Assembly: GCA_016717725.1 (NCBI GenBank)
Contig: JADKFA010000049.1
Coordinates: forward strand, 1 to 64,000
Source of the DNA: Bacteroidota bacterium
GTDB lineage: Bacteria > Bacteroidota > Bacteroidia > AKYH767-A > OLB10
DNA: 64,000 nt
Direction of reading: 5' to 3'
Made by a program: the position numbers and the translations under genes. Below, piece after piece: positions 16,667 to 25,411 of this stretch (its first letter is position 1; the number at the start of each line of letters is the position of its first letter). The notes beneath the pieces are model-generated. The model saw only the letters and a list, made by a program, of their open reading frames with translations, did not search any database and was not told the origin of the DNA.

Positions 16667-18022
16667 TTAAATTCTCCGGATCTGTGCTCCCAAGGCATTT
16701 AACCTTTCGTCGATGCGCTCGTATCCTCTGTCTATTTGTTCAATATTATGAATTATACTTTTTCCTTTTGCACTCATGGCAGCAATCAACAAGGCAACCC
16801 CTGCACGGATATCAGGCGATGTCATTTGAATTCCTTTCAACGGATGTTTTCTGGCTAATCCAATTACTGTAGCACGATGCGGATCACATAAAATAATTTG
16901 TGCGCCCATGTCAATTAATTTATCGACGAAGAACAATCTGCTCTCAAACATTTTTTGGTGAACTAAGATGGTTCCGCTCGCTTGTGTCGCTGTCACCAAA
17001 ATAACACTGAGTAAGTCAGGAGTAAATCCAGGCCAAATCTGATCGGCAATGGTAAGAATGGATCCATCAATAAAAGTATCGATCTCATACATTTCTTGAG
17101 CGGGAATGTAAATATCATCTCCTCTAAATTCCATTTTTATTCCTAATCGTTGGAATGTACTTGGAATTATGCCGAGATGTGCTAATCCTACATTTTTAAT
17201 GGTCAGCTCGCTTTGCGTCATCGCTGCTAAGCCGATGAATGAACCCACCTCAATCATATCAGGAAGGATACGATGACGAGTTCCTTTCAAGGATTTTACG
17301 CCTTCTATCGTAAGTAAATTGGAGCCGATCCCTGAAATTTTTGCGCCCATTTGATTGAGCATCTTGCAAAGCTGTTGCAAGTAAGGTTCGCACGCTGCGT
17401 TGTAAATGGAGGTAATTCCCTCTGCCATTACAGCGGCCATTACAATATTTGCTGTACCAGTTACGGATGCCTCATCCAATAACATGTAGGTTCCTTTCAA
17501 ATGTTGTGCATCGACACGATAGAAATTTTCGTTGCTATCAAAATTGAATTTAGCACCTAAATTTTGGAACCCAATGAAATGCGTATCCAATCGACGTCGA
17601 CCAATTTTATCACCTCCTGGACGAGGAATCGCAGCTTTACCAAAACGTGCCAACAGCGGACCAATAATCATGATGGATCCACGAAGTCCTGAGCCTAATT
17701 TTGCAAACTCCTTTGTTTCGAGATAATCTAGATTGATATTACTCGCATTAAAAGAATAGGTATTTGGAGCTAGACGTTCACTCTGAACGCCCATCTTTTG
17801 TAATAATTCGATGAGTTTAATGACATCCCTAATTTCAGGAACGTTTTCAATGATACAGGTTTCAGGAGTAAGAAGAACAGCACAAAGTATTTGTAAAGCT
17901 TCGTTTTTTGCTCCTTGGGGCTCGATGGTTCCACTGAGCTTTATGCCTCCTGTAATTTCAAAACTTCCTCCAGTAGTACTCATTGTTTCTGCAGGTTTAT
18001 TTTCCGCGACTGTATCCGCCAT
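16667..18022 (-). CDS. murA: UDP-N-acetylglucosamine 1-carboxyvinyltransferase
   Basis: The 451-residue product catalyses the first committed step of peptidoglycan synthesis, transfer of enolpyruvate from PEP to UDP-GlcNAc. The catalytic lysine and substrate Asn are in IEPQGAKNEALQIL. The PEP-loop reads RPGGDKIGRRRLD, with Asp138 where E. coli has the fosfomycin-reactive Cys115. The later motifs LDEASVTGTANIVMAA and DRGYERIDERLNALGA are as expected. The ATG at 18022 is chosen because an earlier one at 18079 would add a basic tail absent from the family. Even so the gene overlaps the end of the DUF4290 gene by 26 nt, implying translational coupling. The Asp makes intrinsic fosfomycin resistance likely. 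Confidence 0.95.
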   Translation of the reverse strand: MADTVAENKPAETMSTTGGSFEITGGIKLSGTIEPQGAKNEALQILCAVLLTPETCIIENVPEIRDVIKLIELLQKMGVQSERLAPNTYSFNASNINLDYLETKEFAKLGSGLRGSIMIIGPLLARFGKAAIPRPGGDKIGRRRLDTHFIGFQNLGAKFNFDSNENFYRVDAQHLKGTYMLLDEASVTGTANIVMAAVMAEGITSIYNAACEPYLQQLCKMLNQMGAKISGIGSNLLTIEGVKSLKGTRHRILPDMIEVGSFIGLAAMTQSELTIKNVGLAHLGIIPSTFQRLGIKMEFRGDDIYIPAQEMYEIDTFIDGSILTIADQIWPGFTPDLLSVILVTATQASGTILVHQKMFESRLFFVDKLIDMGAQIILCDPHRATVIGLARKHPLKGIQMTSPDIRAGVALLIAAMSAKGKSIIHNIEQIDRGYERIDERLNALGAQIRRI

Positions 18023-18629
18023 TGTATGTGGTACGTTTTTTCTGATTTTTATTGCGAGCCGTTCTTCGGTCCGCTTCACGTAAATCTATAAAACGTGTCG
18101 TTAACTTAATGTCGTCACGTAGAACAAGTTTTCCACCAGAAAAAGTATTCAATTGTTCACGAATTACCTCATCTTCTACCGAGTCACGATTCCAAGTTAG
18201 GTAGCTCATTTTCATAAAATTGGCTATCGTTTCTACGACCTGCTGCTTCTCTGGAGAATCTTCCATCAAGAGGGCTTCTTTAATCATGGATTCAATGATG
18301 GATCCATAATGACGAAGCTTAATATTCTTTTGAGGGTAGGTGAGTGGATCAGGGCGAACATGCGTTAAATCCTGATCAGGCATCGGAAATGGAGACTCAC
18401 AATCCAATTTGAAGTCGGAAATGATGAATAAGTGATCCCAAAGTTTATGTTTGTAGTCGACAAATTCTCGAAGCGTTGGATTTAAAATGGCCATTGCATT
18501 TACAATGGTTTTAGCCGCTTTAGTACGCTCATCACGATCTTCTAAGTTAACAGCTAATTCAACCATTTCCTGAATGGATCGTCCATATTCAGCAATAGTA
18601 AGCGAAGCTCTATCTGTATTGTATTCCAT
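17997..18629 (-). CDS. DUF4290 family protein
   Basis: The 210-residue product, MEYNTDRASLTIAEYGRSIQ onwards, matches what I know as the DUF4290 family, a Bacteroidota-specific protein usually found directly upstream of murA. It is mostly helical and charged, with no signal peptide or membrane segment, and ends in a basic tail (RTARNKNQKKRTTYNGG). The function is not established. The overlap with murA suggests a role tied to cell-wall synthesis or growth, which is inference. Confidence 0.85.
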   Translation of the reverse strand: MEYNTDRASLTIAEYGRSIQEMVELAVNLEDRDERTKAAKTIVNAMAILNPTLREFVDYKHKLWDHLFIISDFKLDCESPFPMPDQDLTHVRPDPLTYPQKNIKLRHYGSIIESMIKEALLMEDSPEKQQVVETIANFMKMSYLTWNRDSVEDEVIREQLNTFSGGKLVLRDDIKLTTRFIDLREADRRTARNKNQKKRTTYNGGYSRGK

Positions 18630-18692
18630 GTGTTACTGGGGAAATTTTATGATTTCTTCCTCAAAATGAAGGGAAGTTAATTTTTAAGATCA

Positions 18693-18700
18693 CAAATTTA
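18693..18700 (-). promoter_or_regulatory. -7 element TAAATTTG for DUF4290-murA
   Basis: TAAATTTG on the minus strand fits TAnnTTTG and lies 63 nt upstream of the ATG at 18629. It could drive the DUF4290-murA pair. Confidence 0.4.
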
Positions 18701-18797
18701 CGAAAAGCAATTGGGCAAACCTTGTTTTTCTTTCTCAATTTTAAGTGGTTGGAGGTCAATCTTGTTTTTTCTAAAGATGGGCTAACCTAGTAAATTT

Positions 18798-21226
18798 TTA
18801 ATTCTCGATCACTCTCAGCTTGGCGAATTTCAAGAGCAATTGCTTTTGTCCTTGCCCTTCGAATAAGATGGTCGCCTTGTTTTCTGGAACACGTCCTTCT
18901 AAAGCAATGACTTGTCCTTTTCCAAATCGTTGATGTTCGACAAACACACCCACCAAAATTTTTGATGGGTCATCTGCCTTGAAATCTGAAATAGAAGAAA
19001 CGGGCGATGGGGAAGCGTGTCCAACTTTTTTAAAACCTTTCGGTACGTCGTTGCCGTTAGTTGGTGCAGATGGTTTTGCGGCAACATTTGGTTTGCTGCT
19101 GTATTTACTTTGCGATCCACCATAGGATTTATTTCCTCCTGATTTTGTTACACTTCGATATGAGTTTTGATTACCGCCACCAAATTGATCCCAACCACCG
19201 CGTTCATCAACGTCATCAAATAATGCACTACCTTTTTGTACAGGCATGTCGAGGCAAGCACTGTCAATCTCATCTAAAAATCGACTGGGCTGACTTGAGA
19301 TTAAGTTTCCCCAACGGTAGCGAGTGGCCGCCATCGATAAAGTTAATTTTTGTTCAGCGCGTGTGATGGCCACATAAAACAATCGTCTTTCTTCTTCTAA
19401 TTCTGTTCTGGAATTTACACTCAGTTGTGACGGAAATAAATTTTCTTCTAATCCCACAATATGAACATGCTTAAACTCTAATCCTTTTGCACTGTGGATG
19501 GTCATCAAGGAAACTTTATTGTCATCACCGTCTTTTTCGTTGTCGGCATCGGTCAACAAGGCAATGTCTTGTAAGTACAGATCCAATGTTCTTAAATCAG
19601 GAAGTGCCTGTTCTGCCGATGGAGATTCTAATGGGATTTTTCCATCTTCACTAAATTCTTTGATTCCATTCAAAAGGGCTTGCACGTTTTCGTAATGGTT
19701 TACGCCTTCGGGTGTTCGGTCGTTGTAAAGCTCCGTTAATATTCCGCACGCGGATGAAATGTGACTTGCTAATTCGTAGGCACTATGATCGTTGAGCATG
19801 ATTTGCCAACTTCTTACCATCTTGCCAAATTCAAAAACTTTATCACGTATTCCCGTATTAATTCCTACAGGCAGTGTATTAATATTTTGAATTACATTCC
19901 ATGTGGTTTCATTATTTAAAACAGAATATTCAATGATTCGATCTACGGTAGTTTTACCAATTCCTCGAGTGGGATAATTGATAATTCGTTTCATCGCTTC
20001 TTCGTCTTGTGGATTAATTGCCATGCGGAAATAAGCCAACAAATCTTTAATTTCTTTTCGGTTGTAGAATGATACTCCCCAAAAACACGATATGGAATAT
20101 TTTGTTTTCGCAAAGCTTCCTCCATCGAACGACTTTGTGCATTGGTGCGATACAGAATAGCAAAATCTTTATTCTGAAGTTGCTTGTTCATCTTATCCTC
20201 AAAAATAGAACTCGCTACTTGATACCCTTCCTCGTTATCGCTAAGTGCTTTCAATACGCGAATTTTTTCTCCGCTATGATTGTCGGTCCAGACGTCTTTC
20301 TTCAACTGATTTTTATTGACTACAATCACTGAATTCGCGGCTTGCACAATGGTTTTTGTGCTTCTGTAGTTTTGTTCGAGCTTAAAAGTTTTTAAATCTT
20401 CGTAATCTTTTTCGAAATTTAGAATATTCTGAATATTTGCCCCACGAAAAGCATAAATACTTTGTGCATCATCTCCCACCACACAAATATTTTGATGCAT
20501 AGCCGATAATTTTTTTACAATGATGTATTGAGCAAAATTGGTATCCTGAAACTCATCGACCATCACATACTTAAACTTCGTTTGGTATTTGTACAAAACA
20601 TCTGGATGTTCGTTGAAGAGTCGCCAAGTGTTGAAGAGGATATCATCAAAATCCATAGCACCCGCTTTGAAACAACGTTTGCTGTACATTTCGAACAACA
20701 TACCCATTTTAGGCTTCCCGGTGGAGGAATCGTCGCTGGTGTAATCGGTATTGTCTTGGTAATCTTTCCAAGTATATAAATTATTCTTTGCCGATGAAAT
20801 TCGATTTAAAACGGCGCTGGGCTTATATGTTTTATCGTCGAGGTTCTGCTCTTTTAAGATATCACGAATCAAACTTTTGCTATCATCTGAATCATAGATG
20901 GTGAAATTTTTGGGATAATTAATTTTATCGGCTTCAATGCGGAGTATGCGAGCAAATACGGAGTGAAAAGTTCCCATCCATAAATTCTTAGCTTCATCGC
21001 CTACCACTTTCTGAATACGCTCTTTCATTTCACGAGCGGCTTTGTTGGTAAAGGTGAGAGAAAGTATATTGAATGGATCACATCCTTTTTCGATGAGATG
21101 GGCGATACGATAAGTTAAAACTCGCGTTTTCCCTGAACCTGCCCCTGCAATAATCATCACAGGTCCTTCGGTTTGTTTTACAGCTTCACGTTGCGACTCG
21201 TTTAATTGGTCAAGGTAATTGGACAT
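18798..21226 (-). pseudogene. UvrD/PcrA-type DNA helicase, interrupted by a one-base frameshift
   Basis: Two overlapping frames form one ~809-residue superfamily 1 3'-5' helicase that works in DNA repair and clearing of replication forks. The first part (21226 to about 20080) has motif I GAGSGKTRVL, motif II VDEFQDTN and GDDAQSIYAFRGA. The second has LLAYFRMAINPQDEEAMKRI, IHSAKGLEFKHVHIVGLEENL and VAITRAEQKL. Restoring one C to the CCCC run at 20077-20080 joins them through YRVFGGVSFYNRKEIKDLLAY, the expected family sequence. The start at MSNYLDQ (21226) is preferred because TACTTTTG lies 4 nt upstream. A helicase of this type is usually important, so a sequence error at the homopolymer is the likeliest cause. 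Confidence 0.88.
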
Positions 21227-21230
21227 GCTA

Positions 21231-21238
21231 CAAAAGTA
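21231..21238 (-). promoter_or_regulatory. -7 element TACTTTTG, 4 nt from helicase start
   Basis: On the minus strand TACTTTTG is followed by TAGC and the ATG at 21226. The perfect -7 match at this distance implies a start of transcription at or beside the start codon. Confidence 0.5.
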
Positions 21239-21497
21239 ATGCATTTCATCGGGACGAAAAATCTAATTTATTATCCGTTGGTAAACGTTTAGATACTTAT
21301 GGAATAGTTAGTTGAATATTAAAGCAATAGTTATTCTTCTTTTTGACAAAGTAGGTTACTAAATTAGAAATCCGAGAAATCCGCAAAATCCGCAAAATCC
21401 GTGTCATCCGTGTTCAATTTTAAAACTTTGTAGCCTCGAAAATTCATTCATCTTTGAATAATCTCTATCACAACCACAGAATAAATATTTCTTCTAA

Positions 21498-24400
21498 TTA
21501 CGGAATAGTTAAATCCAAACTCTTTGCACTAGTATTAAACATAATAGGTGTTTTGCTCCAAGTCTCAAGGGCGTTTCTATGTTTTACCACCACATAAAAT
21601 GAATTGTTTAATGCGGCAATAGGGAATTGTAAATTAGCAATACCGTTTGTTAATACCACTTCTTGATCCGTGTAAATGGTATTGTAAGGACTTGTTGGAC
21701 TAGCTAGCGAAACCGTGATGGTATCCGTTACAGTAGGTGCACCTCCTGGATTACTGACAGCATTCATGTGATTGGAAGCTGGATTGTAATATCCTTCCAT
21801 AAATATTTTTAAACTTAAACTTACGGTTGCATTTAATCCAATTAAGCGAATATTGTCAACATAAATATTGTTTCCAAAATTTCCGTGATTCATGAATGAT
21901 AATTGAATACTTTGCCCTGCATATCCACTGATGTCAACGGAATCTGTTCTCCATTGTGCTGCGGTAGGGAAAAAACTTCCACCTGTTCCTGGAACCGTAG
22001 CCAACAAATTCCCTGGTTTGACATAGATCGTATTGTAATTAACACCACAGTTTGTAGAGAGTAATACAGATAATGAATCTAAGTACGTTGGACTTGTGCT
22101 ATACAATTGATGTGCTACATCAAATTTTAATTGATAGTTTCCAAAACCATTCAAAAAGAATTGCGGTGATCGCACTTCATCTCTCAATCCACCTGAGTTT
22201 ATGGTGTAATTTAAATAAACCATGGAGCCAAGACCAGTACCAAATCCGCTGGCTTGTCCCGATCGTGACCATATTTTTCCATCGCTTCCTCCATCAATAT
22301 TGCTCCAGCCGTCGGGTGGAAAAGTGGTTAACTCAAAATCTTGATTAAGCGGAATGGGTTGTCCCGCAGTAGAGATAAAATTATTTTTTGTGATGGTATT
22401 ATTTCCTCCCGGACCACTAACGGTAAGGCTTACCGTAAATACACCTGAAGTGTTATAAACTACTTTTGGGTTTTGTAAATTGGAGCTAGAGGGCGAGCCT
22501 CCTGTGAAAGTCCATAGCCAAGAAGTTGGACTTCCCGTTGATAAATCGCTAAATGAAACGGAATCACCTATACATGGAGTATTCGTATTGGCTATAAATG
22601 AAGCATTAATGGATCTTAAATTGCTGATGGGAGTTTCCCACATACCTCTACCATATGTGGAAACACGCAAAATGGAATTATTAGTTCCATCATCAAAAAT
22701 TGAAATGTCATTGATGGTTGTACGTGTAGGTAAATTTTGATGGTATAAAGTCCAACTAGTATGAGTACCTAATTTAAAATAAACAGAATTATTTCCACCC
22801 GCTACAATCATCAATTCTGTGCTCGGGAAGAAATCATCGGTAACAATGCCTACATAATTCACTGCTGGTAAATTGTAAGAGACGTTGGTCCAGGTGGCGC
22901 CATTGTCGATGGATTTATAAACACGTGTATTGAGAATAGCATATATGGTATTCACGTTGCTTTTCACTCCAATAACACTCGCATTATTGTTGGAAGCAAA
23001 AGGCAGTGCATATTGTGTAAATGTAGGCGATGCACTCATTGCATTGGTACTAACATAAATTTTTTGATCGTTGGTAATGGCGTACACACGATTGCTGTCG
23101 GCTTGCGAAACATACAAGGCCATAATTCGAGTATAAAATGATGAAATGGTATTCCAAGTGGGTGTTGCTGCTGATAAATTGGATGTACGAAACACATTGG
23201 AGTCACCTACAAATGCAATGTTCGGTGTCGAACGATAAAAGGCGATGGCTCTAAAGCTGGATACAGGTAATCCATAGGTTGATTCACTGCTATTTACATT
23301 TCTTCGGCGTGCATTGCCAAAATAATAAACTCGCTGACTATTGGGAAAGTAATCGAATGCACAGCGCGATGACCAATCACCTCCTCGATTTGTAAACCAT
23401 TTTGTACCGGTATTGTTATAATACAATTCTCCATTATCTTGCGTCCCAATGCTGATCATGTCTTTGCGCGTTGGACTACAGAAACCGCGGTAAATTTCAT
23501 ATCCATAAATTCCATCACTCTTGGCTGTCCAATTCACACCCCCGTTGGTACTCATCCAAACACCACCATCATTCATGTTGTACAATTGCGAGTTGTTATA
23601 TGGATTGGTTATGATTTGATGCATGTCGGTATGTACTGTTGCCCACCAATTGGTAAGTTGTGCCCATGTAATTCCACCATCAGTCGATTTCCCTACGGCA
23701 TGTCCTACCCAATAAACAATATTTGGATCGATGCGATCAACACCCAACCCAAAATTATAATCACCTTGTCCAACGTCACCGGCTGTATTTGTATAATAAG
23801 TTAAATAGGGTGCTGCTGTCGTTTTAATTGGAGTAAAACTATTTCCACCATCTATGGATTTGTATAAAATTCCACCGTTACTCACCATTCCAAAATAAAC
23901 GATATTGGTATCGGCAGGTGTAACAGCTACTCGACAACCATTTCCATTGGTAACGCCTGAGGGCATCACAATGCCATTATTAATTTGTGTCCAAGTCTCA
24001 CCGAAGTCGTTTGAGCGAAAGAAAGCAGAATCTGTAGTAGCAGCATACAACACTCTTGATCCAGGGCGCTTTTCTTTTAAGTCATCAAAAGCACGCGAAG
24101 CTGTTTTTAAGGTCCATGTAGTTCCACCATTGATGGTTTTATAAATTCAAAGATTCGTGGCAGCAACAATTACTTGATTGTTGGTTGGATCCATCACCAT
24201 TTCCAAAACTAATTTGGAGGTAAGGGAAGTAGCTGTAAAAGTTACACCACCATTTGTAGATTTATACACGCCACTACCGCTGTAGTAATAGTTATGATCA
24301 CCGGTTCCTAAATATAAAATTTGATCATTCGTATGATCAATACATACCGACGCTAAACGCATTCCAGGAAGAAGATCACATCCTGGTGCTAATGTCCAGG

Positions 24401-24635
24401 TGTTGCCTGCATTATTGCTAATGAATAAACCTCCACGTGCACTGATTGCATAAAATTTTTGAGAGTTCGTAGGATGAAATTTCATCTGACTGATGCGACT
24501 AATTCCATGAATTTGTCCACTGGCATTGGTAGGAAAAAAATCGGGTCCTACCGGTGACCAGTTTGCTGTTTGAGAGTGTAAAGGATGAGAGGAAATGAAA
24601 AACAAGATTATGATTAGGGTTATATTATGTTTCAT
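21498..24635 (-). pseudogene. secreted BNR/Vps10-repeat protein with PKD domain, carrying an in-frame TGA
   Basis: One reading frame runs from 24635 to 21498 with a single TGA at 24147-24149. Before it are a signal peptide (MKHNITLIIILFFISSHPLHS) and beta-propeller repeats (FISNNAGNTWTL; GVYKSTNGGVTF). After it the same frame continues directly with IYKTINGGTTW and more BNR repeats (SNDFGETW; KSIDGGNSF; STDGGITW), then a PKD domain (SFSDLSTGSPTSWLWTF) and a jelly-roll region. The TGA takes the place of an expected Gly (GGA), a single G-to-T change. Without the stop the product would be 1,045 residues. No clear type A sorting domain remains at the end. Its job is unknown; a surface propeller that binds glycan or protein is an inference. 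Confidence 0.8.
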
Positions 24636-24674
24636 GTTGTCGAAGTGAGGGATCGTTAGGAGTCGTTTCAAAAA

Positions 24675-25118
24675 CTATTTGTCTTTTACTTGTTGTTGCT
24701 TTTGAAATATTTCTAATTGTTCTTGTTCACTTAAAATTCGACCATCCGACTGCACAAAAGGAAACACAGTGCGTTTCCAATCCTTAAATCTTTTATGCTG
24801 ATATTTTATTGTCTCATATTCATTGCGCTGGGCTTGTGTCCATGTAGCGCGTGCATTTCTTAAACTATCCGCTTCTGCAGAAGTGATTTTCCCTTCAGTA
24901 ATTAATTCGTCTTCCTCTTCGGGTTCAATTTTTCCTTCCCAATACGTATCAAATGCTTTCACGGCTTCATAATAATTTACTTGCGGGTCTTGCATCATTG
25001 AAATCCAGTTTGGATTCGTTTTGTCGTCGGTTCTAGGGCTTTCTTTTTTCTCTTGAGCTTGTGCTGATTGAAAAATGAATAGCAGTTGCAAGAAGCTGAA
25101 TATTTCACGAAGTTTCAT
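24675..25118 (-). CDS. small secreted hypothetical protein, partner of the BNR protein
   Basis: I take the start at 25118, where MKLREIFSFLQLLFIFQSAQA forms a signal peptide. The earlier frame start at 25166 lies upstream of a TAATTTTG promoter element. The mature part (about 125 residues) is highly charged and probably helical (ARATWTQAQRNEYETIKYQH; YYEAVKAFDTYWEG; SEQEQLEIFQKQQQ). A gap of 39 nt separates its stop from the preferred ATG of the BNR gene downstream. I recall similar pairs of a short charged secreted protein and a BNR/Vps10 protein in other Bacteroidota. The function is unknown. Confidence 0.75.
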   Translation of the reverse strand: MKLREIFSFLQLLFIFQSAQAQEKKESPRTDDKTNPNWISMMQDPQVNYYEAVKAFDTYWEGKIEPEEEDELITEGKITSAEADSLRNARATWTQAQRNEYETIKYQHKRFKDWKRTVFPFVQSDGRILSEQEQLEIFQKQQQVKDK

Positions 25119-25135
25119 GGGGGGAGTATTTAAAT

Positions 25136-25143
25136 CAAAATTA
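25136..25143 (-). promoter_or_regulatory. -7 element TAATTTTG for the 25118-21498 operon
   Basis: TAATTTTG on the minus strand is a perfect match, 17 nt upstream of the ATG at 25118. Its position supports that start over the longer frame. Confidence 0.5.
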
Positions 25144-25411
25144 CGACTTTTAACCACAGTGCGCAAGTGCTAAATCTATTCTTATTCACAGGATGTTGTT
25201 ACTTAGGTCGTAGATTTTGTAGTAAGTTGCACAATCTCAATAGTAAAGAACTAGTGATCCTCACAGGGCCAATTCAGCACATGTCACTACCCAAGCTAGT
25301 TGGATTATTAAAACTACCTCTTGTCCAACATTATAATATTTTTTTCATTATGAAACATCCTATGATTAGGTACTAATATTTTCCTTATCTTTATTTCCTC
25401 ATTCACACGCC

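Noticed and set aside
17997..18022. Overlap of DUF4290 and murA as an assembly error
   Set aside because: With the ATG at 18022 the overlap is only 26 nt and both proteins are complete, as expected for coupled genes.
24147..24149. TGA read as glycine (alternative genetic code)
   Set aside because: Other genes here end at TGA (for example the partial regulator at 118-120 and the type B gene at 6358-6360), so one substitution is simpler.
25167..25376. 69-residue plus-strand frame upstream of the lysyl-oxidase-like gene
   Set aside because: It has no motif or signal peptide and overlaps the promoter region of the neighbours.
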